Shown piece after piece: positions 20,715 through 32,447 of a stretch of 64,000 nt of DNA; position 1 is the stretch's first letter, and every line of letters starts with the position of its first letter. Both the position numbers and the translations under genes were made by a program. The notes beneath the pieces are model-generated. The model did not search any database. It saw only the letters and a list, made by a program, of their open reading frames with translations, and had not been told where the DNA came from. This DNA is from Megaustenia siamemsis. Taxonomy: Eukaryota > Mollusca > Gastropoda > Stylommatophora > Ariophantidae. The stretch spans positions 74,325,746 through 74,389,745 of the forward strand of contig JAVIAB010000124.1 of NCBI GenBank assembly GCA_032433765.1, in the 5' to 3' direction.

Positions 20715-22425
20715 GACTAAGATATTACTAAGAATCATCATGCGAAGAGTGCGAAATCAGGCCAGAAATTAGCGATGAACAGTGCGGTTTTGTTAGAGAT
20801 AAAGGAACAAGCAATGCCATTTAAATCATAATATCTTTAGTAGAAAGAGCCATAGAGGTAAAACAGATCTATACCTATGTTTCATAGATTACACCAAGGC
20901 ATTTGACAAAGTAAAGCACCAAGAAATAATCAAAATTTTAGAAAGCATAAACGTAGACAGCAAAGACCTAAGGATAATAAAGAGCATGTACTGGCAACAA
21001 AGAGCGGCCATAAGAACTGGAAACTAATTGGGAATGTTTCAACAAATAAAACAGGGTGTAAGACAAGGCTGTGTGCTGTCACCAGATTTGTTTAATATTT
21101 ATAGTGAGTTTATTTTAAGATCCATAAGGGACATGCCTGGAATAACAATTAGAGGTCATAATATAAATACGCATTCGAAAATAAATGTCTAAGGAAAATA
21201 CTTGGTATAGAATGGAACGAATTCAAAACAAATGAGGAAATTAGAGAAATCGCCAATCAACCACTAATATCTTCAGTAATAAAGAAAAGATCATGGTCAT
21301 ACGTTGTACATGTGATGAGAAGAGATAATAATCGAATAGCAAAGCAAGCCCTCATATGGGAAACAACAGGTAAAAGAAAAAGAGGAAAACCCAGGGAGAC
21401 ACTGAGAAGAACATTGATGAGAGAGGCAAGAGCAGCAGGAATCGGCTCCCTCAATGAGATAGAACTGTTTGCACAGAACAGAGACAGATGGCGAGATTTG
21501 ATAAAATATCTTTAAAAGAAAACTGCTAGAACAAAAATTCATATAGGAGAAGGTGTATCTTGGTCTACGCCCTATGGGCCGGTTACGGCTCGAAAGGTCA
21601 ATAGATAGATAGATAGATAGAATATAAATAATCTAAGGTATGCTGATGATACAGTCTTAATCGCTAAGAGTGAAAATGAGTTACAAGAAATGTTAGACAT
21701 TATAGTGAAAGAAAGCAAAAATAAAGGACTAAGCCTTAATAGCAAAAAAATAGAGGTAATGGTAACAACAAAGAAAAAGACATCACCTCAGTGCAAAATA
21801 AAGACAAGTGGAACAATATTAAAACAGGTAAATGAATTTAAATATTTGGGAACTTTGTTAACCTCAGATGGAAGATGTACAAAAGAGGTGAGATGCAGAA
21901 TGGCTCAGGCAAAAGCAGCTTTCCAAAAAATGAGGAAGATACTATGCAATCCATTTTTGACAATAGAAACAAGAAAAAGAGTTCTTAAATGTTACGTAGA
22001 GCCAGTCTTAACATATGGATGTGAATCATGGACAATAGGAAAACATAAAGAAAATCACTGGAGTGTGTAGAAATGTGGTTTTACAGAAGAATGTTGAGAA
22101 TACCATGGGCAGCTAAGAAGAGTAATGAAGATGTTCTGAGAGAGGTCAAAGCAAAAAGAGAGCTAATTTCCAATATTAGGAAGAAACAATCATCATTTTT
22201 TGGCCATGTAATGAGAAGAGAACAACTGGAATATATTGTAACAACTGGAAAAATTGAGGGACGAAGAGATAGAGGGAAGCAAAGAGAAAAAATAACAGAC
22301 AGCTTAAGAGAATGGCTTGGCAGAAGGTCAACAACAGAAATTATAAATAGCTGCCGAGATCGAAAGTTGTGGAGAGACATGATCACCTACGCCAGCAGGC
22401 CCGGTACTTGATGATACTGCTGATA
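20715..22425 (+). pseudogene. LINE B, longest sense copy, interrupted by LINE A
   Basis: Starts in the RT fingers (PEISDEQCGFVRDKGTSNAI) and continues [42 protein letters not shown] and, after the LINE A insert, [12 protein letters not shown] (palm), [16 protein letters not shown], then [20 protein letters not shown] and FFGHVMRREQ. It ends GGCCCGGTACTTGATGA. A stop after TGN and a frameshift near KHKENHWSV break it. RTE/Proto2-like RT; clade not resolved. Confidence 0.85.
21170..21620 (+). mobile_element. LINE A 3' fragment nested in LINE B, 10-bp TSD
   Basis: Nearly identical to 15105-15540, with about six visible substitutions, ending CGAAAGGTCAATAGATAG plus (ATAG)n. AATATAAATA at 21160-21169 and 21621-21630 is a perfect TSD and restores the LINE B sequence GGTCATAATATAAATAATCTAAG when the insert is removed. 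Confidence 0.92.
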
Positions 22426-22429
22426 ATCT

Positions 22430-22760
22430 TTTTAAATTCATTTAGATTTTTTCATTTTGCATTTCCCATTTTAACTTCTCATTTTTAAATTTAAAAAAAA
22501 TTGTTTTCTTTTTTTGAAAATTGTATGATTTGATAACTGTCAACTTATAAATCATGTCACATTTGTGTCCTAATGAAATAACCACATTAGTGAGTCTTCT
22601 TCTTATTCTTTCCCTTAGTGAGTCACATTGAACTATATTGTTACACCTTGTGGTCTAGTGCATCAGCACACTTTTATTGGAACTACATTCCTGGTCTTTG
22701 AATGATCTTTTTGGATAATGGATGTTTTTTTTTTTTTTCACTTTGCCACATCATTTACAG
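22430..22760. other. Intron upstream of exon 8, no gene seen
   Basis: AT-rich, with T runs leading into the exon 8 acceptor. Confidence 0.4.
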
Positions 22761-22925
22761 GATTTGCTAGCTCACAGTGAACAGAATGTAGCTCACCATC
22801 AAGACTTCCATGACAGCTGTCACAGCTTTTCTTCTTGGCTGCGCACCTGCATTGAGAAGTTAACTACATGTTCTGACACCTATGGGGAGAGGGTAGCTAT
22901 ACAGGATAAAATTGAAAGAGCAAAG
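22761..22925 (+). CDS. Spectrin-repeat exon 8 (165 nt)
   Basis: The acceptor is CATTTACAG and the donor is AAG/GTTAGA, phase 0 to 0, 55 codons. It begins DLLAHSEQNVAHHQDFHDSC and includes FSSWLRTCIEKL. It is position 3 of module 2 and paralogous to exons 4 and 12. The preceding intron is about 9.5 kb, the largest between visible exons except that before exon 13. Confidence 0.85.
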
Positions 22926-23380
22926 GTTAGATTTAATTCAAGAAATCAATTTAATAGATCAACCTTCCAGAACTGGTGATTCTGTTTTATTAGCTTGTGT
23001 TTTAAAAGTCCTGGCTGTAAGAGACTAATTTATTGGTGTCAGACATTTGCCTTAGATGTGTACGAATTATAAGAAGTATTACTTGAAACTGAAAAATTAC
23101 ACATTTGCATAAATAGATAGTTACATTAAAAAATAGTAGACTGTGTTTTGCATTGTAGTTGATTTTATGGTAATTTGCTGAAAAATAATTAATTTATCAT
23201 CATACCCTTCCATATATTTTAGAGGTGAACCTGTACACCAGGTGAAAAAAAAGACATAGAAGTGGACAAAAAAATATACAAGTCCAATAATTTTAAATGA
23301 TTAATGTTATAATTTTCAGAAACTTATGATTAGATATGTCATCATCTGATATCTTTCAAATTTTGCTGTTATATTTAGAT
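22926..23380. other. Intron downstream of exon 8, no gene seen
   Basis: AT-rich sequence without recognised motifs up to the LINE C 3' end. Confidence 0.4.
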
Positions 23381-23382
23381 AA

Positions 23383-26300
23383 GTTATTGAGTTATTTGCG
23401 GGTCATCATCATTGCACTCCAACCATGTCCATAGGCGCTCAGATCCCCTCCTAAGCAATTCCCGCAGTGTCCAGCGACTGACGACTCCAGTTCTATGTTG
23501 GTTGATAAGTCTTCTTACAAGGCCACTAAGTTTCTCATTTCTGGCTGTGCCCACCTTAACTCCCATCTTCATCATCCGAAGAAGTGATGTGGATCTGTGT
23601 TTGTCGAAGTCCTGTGCTCTTCCGACATCTCGGAGGGCATTGATGATGCCCGGCCGATCCATTGGTTTGCCGTCCTCAACAACAGCGCAACTAGCCAACC
23701 TGTCCGCTCCTTCATTTCCCCTTATATTCCCGCATGCCCAGGGACAAAGACAAAGGTGACCTTATGTATTTTAGATTTCTGCAACCACTCTACCCATTGC
23801 ATGCGTACAGAGCCCGCCTCCACTTTTTTTATCATGTTCATCGAATCACTCAGTATACATGCGTGGGTGTAGTCTTGTGACTCTAACCATTTGAGTGCCT
23901 TGGTCACTGCCATCTCCTCCATTGTCATGCTACTCTTGGTCATGACGTATGCACCACTGTCTTCGTAGACTATTCTACCTGCCGAGCGTGCTGTAAAGCC
24001 CTTGCACTCCTTTGGTGTTGTCTTACAGATCCGTCTGTATAGATGACTGCATTTTTCTTATCGGTGTTATCGCAGATGAGACCGTTGACCTCAGCATTAA
24101 CCATGACCGGGTTCTGTTCCCTACTTTTCCTGTCAAGTGTGACAATACACGAGAGTGTCTCCTTGAACGACGTAGGCACCAGTATCCACTCCTCACCAAC
24201 GCTGATATTGGTAAGCCCACAGACCTGTTTGATGACATCTTCTACTCGGCCCACCCATTATTTTCCGATTTTTAGCCTGGCGCCTTTCCCTGTGTTGAGC
24301 ACTTGGTGCAATGGATGCTCTGTATCTGTACTAATCTTTAGGTATGCTCTTGCTCTCCAGATCTTGATTCTGTCATCCATGGTTGGAAAGTCAAGAAGAT
24401 ACCTCATTGCTACACAAGGAGTGACCCTTGTACATCCCAAGATAATGCGCATGACTTCATTTTGTATTTTCTCCAGCCTATCAATTTGGGGAGCCGCGAT
24501 AGCTCAGTGGTTAGTGAACTGGACTACCACGGACAAGGGGTAGGGTTCGATCCCAACCGACGGCTTCCGGGTTCACCCAGCCTTAAATGGGTACCGGATT
24601 TTTTTCTGGGAAAGTAAAGCAGCACGGGCGTAATACTGACCACATTACCCCAAAAATCATGTGCTGAAGGTCTGTAAAATATAGGGTCACTAACACCATA
24701 TTTCCCTATACGCCACTTGGCGTGACGGGGGTACTTTACTTTACTATCAATCTGAGTTGTACTGAGAGTAGGAATTGCCAGGGCATACTTGATTGGTGCG
24801 AGAACTAATCCCTGGAACATAAGTGTAAGTAGCCTCTGCTCGATGTTGGCAGCTGCCATGACCTTCAAAGCGGCTAATCCTTTGCGGGATTTTGTTATCA
24901 CATGGTCGACGTGGTCCCAAAAACACAGGCTGCGATCAAACTTAACTCTGAGGTATGTCATCGACTTGTCCCTGGTCACCTCATCAGCTCCCATTCGTAC
25001 TACCGGTGTGGTCATATTAACGATATGATTGTTAAGGGAGAACCATGAAACTGATGCTTTATTAGGATTAACCGAGGCACCTGAAACCCCACACCAGGAA
25101 GAAATACGATGAGTTCGTCTTGCATTGTGGAGGCGATTCCCTGTCTGTCTCTTCCCTGTCGATATACCAGAATATCATCAGCAAAAGTCATAGTTCTTCC
25201 CGTCTCATCCAGCTGTTGTTCCGTGTTCATTATTGAGTACACGTTAAATAGAACTGGTGACAATGGTGAGCCTTGTGGCAGTCCTGGACAAATGGATGTT
25301 GGCTCAGAAGACCAACTTACACATCTGAGGATCACCTTCCTTTGAAACAGTGCCGCGGCGATCCATCTAATGAGGAAGGGGTGCACCGCCTGTTTGAGAA
25401 GCATATGCATGAGATATTCAAATGGTACCCTGTTGTATGTATCCTCCAGATCTATAGCAGCAGCACATGTCTCCTCTCATCTGTGGAAGCCTTCGAAAAC
25501 GTCACAAACAAAGACTGCCACATTGAGTCATGTCTCTTTGTTATATCTATAACCTCCGAGTGTGGGTGGGAATACGCATTTCTGTTCAAGGTGACAGGTG
25601 AGGACATTGGCAACTATTTTCTCCAGCAGCTTGCCCGCAGTGTTCTGCATTGTGATGATTCTGTAGGCACTGATCTGAGAATGGTCCTTGTTTGGCTTCG
25701 GTAGCGGTAGTAAGTAGCTGTGTAGCCACTCCTCCTTAATCTGGCCACTCCGAATGCTGACATTAAACTCATTGGCCAGTTTTGTCAAGTCGTCGTCAGC
25801 TAAATCGCCTATGTCATCGTACCAAACACCATCTGGACCAGGAGCAATGTTGTGTGACCTTTTAAGTGTCGTGCAAATGGTATCGGTTGTGATTGTGGGA
25901 TCTTCTTCCAGCACTACATCTTTACACAATTTTGACAGCGATCCCCGTATCCTCATTCTTACAGCCTCATTTCTTTGGTCCATCTGCTCAATGTAGCGGG
26001 CAAGCAGGGCCTTCCCTTTGCTCTCATCAGATTTGTGCCATATCCGGCCTGTGTTCTGAAAGTCTGGTATGCCTCTGTGTCGTGTTGTGCCATTCATGCT
26101 CTGATGAAGGCGCCAGAATGCGGCTAGCGATTTTTCTGAGCATACTTTTTTACAGAAAAAAAAAATCCTTAGCTTGCTTAGCACATAGTTTAAAGTGCAT
26201 CATTTTTTGGTCGGCCTCTACTTTCAGACGCTTCAAGAGCTCAGTTTGTGTTCTTCCATTCTTTCTAGCTTTCTGCCATGTCTTGACCATTTGTCTCTTG

Positions 26301-27500
26301 CTCCGCCAAGCTTCCTCGACTTCTACGTTCCACCAGGGTGGCTGCGTCCATCTCTCTTATCTGCTACGAGGAGCGCTGTGTTTCCTATGTCTGATTTTGC
26401 TAATGACATCCTGTTCTGTTTTCTCGTAGTGGAATGTGTGGAGCTTTCTTTTCTGGCTTCTATTTCTGCTTTTCTCAATTAGGAGGACACATGGATAGTG
26501 ATCACTTCCGTGAAACCCCGGTGCACTCCACCTGCAAACCAGTGCGAAGGTGGAAAACACCAGTGCAAGGTCTATGACACTATCAGAGTCCCCTGTTTGA
26601 GTGTGTCCATTCTTGTTGCCCTTCCATCATTCAAGCACACTAAATCGACTGACACTATGTGCATTCTCTACGTCTTCTCCCTGCTTGTTGGTTATGACGT
26701 TACTCCACTGGTTTCCTCTAGCATTAAAATCTCCACAGAAAATTACATTCTCTTCATCGAACTCAAAGAGGTTCTGCCATTGTTGTGTGTTCACCTTCCC
26801 ATTACAGGCATACACATTTACAATCACGAAATGAACTGGAGTCTGTACCCTAAACGCATGTACCTGCAAAATTGCATTGTTCCACACAGACATATCAACC
26901 TCAGCTGCCACCATATTGTTGCACACAAGGATGGCCTGCTCAAGGTGTCACCTATTGTAGAAACAATGAAATCCAGGAGTACTTACTGTCCTGTCACCAA
27001 GAAGAGTTTCTTGCAAAACCATTATGTCAGTGCCGCACAGTAGCTTATCAAGAATGGGCCATTGTTGATTTATGGACCCACAATTCCTATATGTGACACA
27101 CACATACTTTAGGCCTAGCCTCTCACACTTCGACGGTTTAATGCCACCATGCTTACCTTGTCGTGTTTTCCTTCTTCGGTGTTGTCGTTTGGGCTGCATC
27201 TGAATACTTACCGTCATCATAGTATCAAATATATTGTCGCTGAACGTCGATGCTGTGGATGGTCTAGACTCACGTGCACTTACTCAGTCACATGGTCCAA
27301 AACCCGTTTCCACGTCATAAACTGGTCAACTCCAGTACATAGCTCTGCAGCACACGGATACACAGTGAGCCTTTTACAAATTAAATGAATTACGCGTCCT
27401 TGACGACAGACCGGTGAAAACAAACCACCATTTTTTGACGCGTTCAATAGCTCAATCAACAACAAAGTCGAGTATCAGTGATCAAATAAAGAAATTGTAA
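23383..27500 (-). pseudogene. LINE C, near full length (APE, RT, RNase H), inactive
   Basis: On the - strand, domains occur in order. First an APE-type endonuclease (VTYRNCGSINQQWPILDK, IMVLQETLL, FVIVNVYA, VIFCGDFNARGNQWSN; about 27220-26560). Then an RT (APGPDGVWYDDIGDL, then LPLPKPNKDHSQISAYR, GLPQGSPLSPVLFNVY and palm MTFADDILVY at about 25240-25190). Then an RNase H (NAVIYTDGS, CILSDSMNMI, VTFVFVPGHAG). The end is ECNDDDPQITQ, then GACCCGCAAATAACTCAATAAC. Domain order matches RNase H-bearing I/Nimb-type LINEs. Stops and frameshifts separate the domains, and a SINE splits the RT and RNase H regions. The 5' boundary is approximate; no ORF1 was recognised. Antisense to the host gene. Confidence 0.85.
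24489..24743 (+). mobile_element. tRNA-derived SINE, copy 2, in LINE C
   Basis: GGAGCCGCGATAGCTCAGTG and GGTTCGATCCC are the A- and B-box regions. The body has TTCACCCAGCCTTAAATGG and the end is GGGGGTACTTTACTTTA. CTATCAATTTG at 24478-24488 and CTATCAATCTG at 24744-24754 form an 11-bp TSD with one mismatch. Inserted opposite to the LINE C orientation. Confidence 0.9.
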
Positions 27501-28085
27501 CAAAATGCAATGAATCAAAAGAAGCAAAGTGATTTACGTCAAATAGAAAGAGCGTACAATCACATGATCCCTTCAAATATCAATAAAAACAAACAAATAA
27601 ACAGAAAAGTTCACTGGAAATCAGCACTTATATGCGAGTCCTCTGAAGAAGACAGCGAACAGGGCGTCATATTCCCCGGAAGTAGATAAGTACTACATTC
27701 AAATCTCCATTTTCTTTATTATCCAGTAAATTAATTTTTAAATATTAAACAATGAAGGGCTATTAACAGAATTGAGTGATTTGAGACTTCTCAATCAAAT
27801 GTAGTGTATGCCATGTTTTTCTTATAAGCAGTGATGATCTCTGTTCATTTGAACGTGATGTGATCAGCAGATCTCTTTGAGATTTCGTAATGTTATGTTT
27901 AAATTAGTCCTAAATGCTCTATAACTCTAGACTGCTCTAGAAAAAACTTTATCTAGACAATTAATTATTTCAGTATTGAAAAAATAGCACAGCTACTGCA
28001 CCTAGTAGATGCAATAAGAAAATCTCAATACATTCCAAAAAATCTAAATGTTCATTCATTGTGTAGACAGTAAATAACCATTGCT
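27501..28085. other. Intron, no gene seen
   Basis: May include unrecognised 5' UTR of LINE C up to about 27690. Otherwise AT-rich. Confidence 0.35.
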
Positions 28086-28475
28086 ATATTTCTGGGAAAA
28101 TCACAGGAGTCTTTAGAAATGTGGTTTTCAGAAGAATGTTAAGAATACCATAGACAGCTAAGAAGAGTAATGAAAATGTTCTGAAAGAGCCTAAGGCAAA
28201 AAGAGAGTTAATTTCCAATATTAGGAAGAAACAATCATCATTTTTTGGCCATGTAATAAGAAGAGAATAGCTGGAATATATTGTAACAACTGGGAAAATT
28301 GAGGGACGAAGAGATAGAGGGAAGCAAAGAGAAAAGATACCAGACAACTTAAAAGAATGGCTTAGCAACAAAATAATGGTCAACAACAGAAATGAAAAAT
28401 AACTGTCGAGATAGAAAGTTGTGGAGAGACACGATCACCAATGCCAGCAGGCCTGTTACATGATGATGGTGATGT
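28086..28475 (+). mobile_element. LINE B 3' fragment
   Basis: Matches 22050-22425 (ESLEMWFSEEC-like, then KQSSFFGHVIRRE, TTGKIEGRRDRGKQRE), ending GGCCTGTTACATGATGATGG. Stop codons and an 8-bp insertion near AGCAACAAAATAATGG are present. Confidence 0.75.
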
Positions 28476-28632
28476 TGATCTCTCTGGGAAACATCTACAT
28501 TAAAAATGATTTCAGTTAGGCAAGAGCTGAATTAATAATGAGCAAGCTAACTATTTGTGTAAAATTAAAGTATATATTAAAAAGTAAGTATAAAATTAAT
28601 TTTTAATTAAGTATAAAATAATTATTAGAATT

Positions 28633-29828
28633 AGATATAAATTTAGATGACTTCACCTTGAGCAAAATTTAGACCTCCTTAAAGCGTATGGACAACAACA
28701 AGGCTGCTGGTGAGGATAAGTTAACAGCTGAGATCCTCAAGGCAATTGATAGCCATAATTTAATACATCTTCAGAAAATGTTCAACATCATTTGGGAAGC
28801 AGAGAAGGTGCCTCATAAATGGAAAAAAGGAATCATTGTTAAGGTCCCAAAAAAGGCAATCTCAGAGATTGTAACAACTGGAGAGGCGTGACACTTTTAT
28901 CAGTTGCCTCAAAATTATTCTGCAAAATCATCATGAATATAATTAAAGGATTCAATAGATACAGTAATGCGTGAAGAACAGGCTGGGTTTAGAAAAGGGA
29001 GAAGCTGCCTTGACCACATTTTTACTCTACGACTTATATTGGTGGAACACATTGAAAAGCAAAAACCTTTTGTACTTAACTTCATCAACTTCAAAAAAGA
29101 ATTTGACAGTATTCATCAAGATTCTTTGTGGAAAATTCTGAGGCAATATGGCTTACCATAAAAAATCATAAATATTATCAAAGACATGTATGATGGTTAC
29201 ACATGTGCAGTTCATACAGAGAAATGTCTGAGTGAATGTTTTCCAATAGAAACTGAGGTTAAACAAGGATGTATTTTAATGCGAACAGTGTTCCCTAGCG
29301 TTTGGCTTTTCGTGGCAAGGCGCTGTGTCACTGAGTATGAGTTCGATCCTGCCTTGGTCCATATTTTTTTCTGTTGTTGATTATTTGTCATTTTTCCCGA
29401 GTGCTGTAAACATACCTCTTCCTCTGAATTTATTCACCGTATTTTAATGCCCTTGTTATTTGGAATTGCTATGGACTTCATACTGAAAAAATGCTGCATT
29501 GGTAACAAAGGCATCAAATGGATACACAGAGACCATTTGGAGGACCTTGGCTTTGCTGATGACATAGTTCTCATCAGCAGTCAGATAAATACAATGCAGG
29601 AAAACAAATGAACTATCATCAAATAGCCAGCAAAATTGGGCTTGTGATCAATCATGAAAAGACTAAAGTCATGAAAAACTTAATTTCAAAAGATGACAGT
29701 ATATACATGTAAAATAAACCAGTGAAAGAGATCGACCACTTTATCTATCTTAGAAGTCACATTGATCGGGAAGGGGATACAAGTAAAGAAATTAGAATCA
29801 GAATAGCTAAAGCAGCAATGTCTTTCAC
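28633..29828 (+). pseudogene. LINE A, long degraded copy with nested SINE
   Basis: Begins before the RT (NLDDFTLS, then MDNNKAAGEDKLTAEILKA, HKWKKGIIVKVPKK), then EEQAGFRKGRSCLDHIFTLR, FVLNFINFKKEFDSIHQDSL and, beyond the SINE, GFADDIVLISSQIN. Frameshifts at 28855 and 28955 and a stop at 29160 show decay. It ends abruptly in KAAMSFT, where a family B-like C-terminus continues. Confidence 0.8.
29283..29438 (+). mobile_element. Second SINE type, nested in LINE A, 12-bp TSD
   Basis: A 156-bp insert has TTTTCGTGGCAAGGCGCTG near its start and GAGTTCGATCCTGCC (B-box-like), then a T-rich unique part. GTATTTTAATGC at 29271-29282 and 29439-29450 is a perfect 12-bp duplication of a LINE A sequence (GTATTTTATCGCCC in other copies). 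Unrelated in body to the other SINEs. Confidence 0.8.
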
Positions 29829-30225
29829 AATCAATTCGTGGACAGCAGAGAAACAAATGAAAAGACAATTAAAGGCCACACAGAAATAGGATTTCTTAGG
29901 AAAATATTGAGAGTTTCTTGGACAGTTAAAAAGACAGACGACAAAATTCTCAAAGTGATCAATACATAAAAGGGAGCTTCTAAAAAACATCAGAAAGAAA
30001 CATTCAACATTTTTCAGACACATCTTAAGAAGAGGAAAGTTGGAATACTTGGTTACCGTTGGCAAAATACAGGAAAGTAGAACCTGCGGATGACAGAGAG
30101 AGAAGATAGATAACTTTGTTTCGTGACATGGAAAATAGTCATCAATAGAATTAATATATGATGCACTGTGGAAAGAGAATTGTGGAAGGACATGATCGCC
30201 TACATCAACCAGTACAAAACATGAT
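29829..30225 (+). pseudogene. LINE B-like C-terminus joined to LINE A
   Basis: Sequence after 29828 reads NSWTAEKQMKRQLKATQ-like, then GFLRKILRVSWTVKKTDDK and KKHSTFFRHILRRGKLEYLV, and YDALWKEN. This is the conserved C-terminus of B-type RTs, more like the 16290 copy than B itself. No 3' tail is evident. Confidence 0.55.
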
Positions 30226-30449
30226 AATTCCAAACAGGACACTGTGGACTAACTCCCACAGACTGCCAGGGACCCCGCTTCAACAATATGCATGTCATTG
30301 TGTATGTCATCAGATCCTAGAATATGTCCTGGAAGCATGTATATGTTCAAAGTGATAATATGATCAAATACCTGAAAAAGATATAATGAATAATATTATT
30401 GTTATTATTATTACTTTTACTATTGTTATTACTGTTTTTGTCACTTCAG
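30226..30449. other. Intron with a TTA-rich tract, upstream of exon 9
   Basis: An (ATT/GTT)n-like tract at 30392-30440 leads into the acceptor. Confidence 0.4.
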
Positions 30450-30614
30450 TCTTTACTTGCAAACCTGAATGAAGGCACTCAGCGTCTTTCTCATGCCACA
30501 AAGGCTGGTGAAGCTGCCTTGCCAAGCACATCTGCTTCTGGACAAACAAAGATTAGACAGGAGCTTCAGGCTATCAACAAAGACTTTCAGGAGTTCCATG
30601 TGCAATTGGTGCAG
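30450..30614 (+). CDS. Spectrin-repeat exon 9 (165 nt)
   Basis: The acceptor is GTCACTTCAG and the donor is CAG/GTAAGG, phase 0 to 0, 55 codons. It begins SLLANLNEGTQRLSHATKAG and ends DFQEFHVQLVQ. It is position 4 of module 2, paralogous to exons 5 and 13 and to the 5' part of exon 1. Confidence 0.85.
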
Positions 30615-30929
30615 GTAAGGCTGGGAAATGTGAGGAAATGCTGGAAAAACATGAACATTTACTATGTGCTTACATCTTTTTTCTTTTAATTTAACCTTGT
30701 GAAAAGTGTACATTAAACTGAATGTAATTCAAGTACCATAAATTATGAAATAAAATTATGTGAAGATATCACTGATACATATATTTGTTCTTATTCTCCT
30801 TTGGTAGGTTTCCTTTGTGAAGCAAATAACACAGAACGATTAGTTGTCTTCCTGAGTCCAGCCATTACCTGGAGGTCTTAGTGTCCCATTTAATAACTGT
30901 CAATAATTTTTTGTTTTGTTTGTTTGGCT

Positions 30930-30945
30930 GGGGGGGGGGGGGGGG
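30930..30945 (+). repeat. G16 homopolymer
   Basis: Sixteen G residues. Other long G runs lie at 37889-37905 (17), 52852-52867 (16) and 61638-61659 (22). Confidence 0.95.
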
Positions 30946-31276
30946 CACACATTCCTTCTGCTCTTATCACTTTGAACATATATATGTTTGCAGTACTGGT
31001 TCTAGGATCTGAAGACATACCCAATAACATGTATAATGTACAGATTTGGCCCCCATCCTATTTGGAATATATTGCTAAAATATACTCATATGTGACCCTT
31101 AGATGGAACTCCTAGAGAAGGAAACAATATTAGATCTATGGAAGAAACTAAGAATATATAAGTGAGGACTTAAATTTAAATGAGAAGATTGACTATAGAC
31201 ATAAGTGGCCTAAATATGAAATTAGCACAAATAGAAAGATATCAAGTATAAGCACTTGTGAAAAGACCTTAAATAA

Positions 31277-31921
31277 CCCTAGATTATGACACCTTTGTAA
31301 AAATTACAAACTCGAAATACTAATTCTTGGAATTCAACAGTTTACCGTGGACCAACATTTCTCCCCTCCCTACACCTTCTTAATTATTGCTTCCAGTGAC
31401 CTCTGTGTTTTGGATATGTTTCCTTTGATATTGGACTTTTTACCAATGTGTGGTTTCATAGAAAGTGCATGTGTTGTAACAATACAGCTGTTTTTTTCTT
31501 GTTATAAATTTGGCCAATTTTCAAGAATTTTTTTTCTTTTTTTATGGTGGGAGAAATCTTTTTGGCTGTCAGTAAGACATCAAACAAACCCTTGTAACAT
31601 GGGATAGGCAGTGAACAACACTAAGAGGAAGCCGAACCCGAACTATCGGCTGGAATGATGGACTGATGGCCAATGTGCCTACAACACCTCTGGTAGCCAT
31701 GGCACCATGCATTCAATTTTCAGACCATATATCTAATCTAAGCCAGGAAATGATTACCACATTCAATTCCCATGTCTCTGTTTAGGTAAATACAAAGCTG
31801 TGTAACAAATGTTCAAAGAGAATCTTATTTTTCAACCTCCAAATGTAAAAAGCAGTGTTTGTAATTTTTACAAATGTTTCATTAAAAAAAGTGATTCACA
31901 GATTTATGTCGTAACCTAGGG
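31277..31921. mobile_element. TTAA-type MITE family 1, copy 1 (645 bp)
   Basis: Left end CCCTAGATTATGACACCTTT after ATAA (decayed TTAA); right end complement CCCTAGGTTACGACATAAAT before TTAA at 31922. Inner blocks AAAAATTAC and GTAATTTTTAC are also inverted. The CCCTAG terminal bases with TTAA target are characteristic of piggyBac-group elements. No transposase. Confidence 0.75.
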
Positions 31922-31984
31922 TTAAACAAAACTGAAATTATCTTAAGTGAACACGTGTCATTATTTCTACATCACACCCTTCTA

Positions 31985-32158
31985 AAAGTCATCTTGGAAG
32001 GGAATGTACAAGGTAAACAAGGCAGAGGCGGACTATTAACATAAAAAAGTGGACAGGTGAACCTATGACAACGTGCACAATCAAGTCGTGAGACAGAATA
32101 AAATAGTGCTCCATGGTTACTAACCTTTGATGTGGAGATGGCACTCAATGAATGAATG
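31985..32158 (+). mobile_element. LINE G 3' tail fragment
   Basis: CATCTTGGAAGGGAATGTAC, GGCAGAGGCGGACTATTAAC and TGGTTACTAACCTTTGATGTG correspond to the LINE G 3' region (complement of 34080-34260), ending in an (AATG)n tail CACTCAATGAATGAATGAAC. Confidence 0.6.
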
Positions 32159-32159
32159 A

Positions 32160-32415
32160 ACATGTGTCAAATAAATTATGTGAATATAAGTGAAAACATT
32201 TGATTTGTAGTGCAAGTAAAATATCTGGTGTGAACCGTAGTGAGGAGATAGTGACAAGTAGTGGGAAGCTTGCAATAGACTGGTCTGAACAAAATGAGTT
32301 GATCAATATTATAATTTATTTGCTGCAATAGATTGTGACAAAATAATAAATGATGATAGATCTTACATTATAACTCTGAGCATAATTATTATACTACAAC
32401 AAAATAGTACAACAA

Positions 32416-32447
<32 letters not shown>

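Noticed and set aside
24489..24565. tRNA-like A- and B-boxes
   Set aside because: The cloverleaf is degenerate, the sequence continues into a SINE body and is bounded by a TSD, so it is not a tRNA gene.
26498..27043. 181-codon sense frame
   Set aside because: It is the reverse strand of the LINE C endonuclease, whose own frame has clear motifs.
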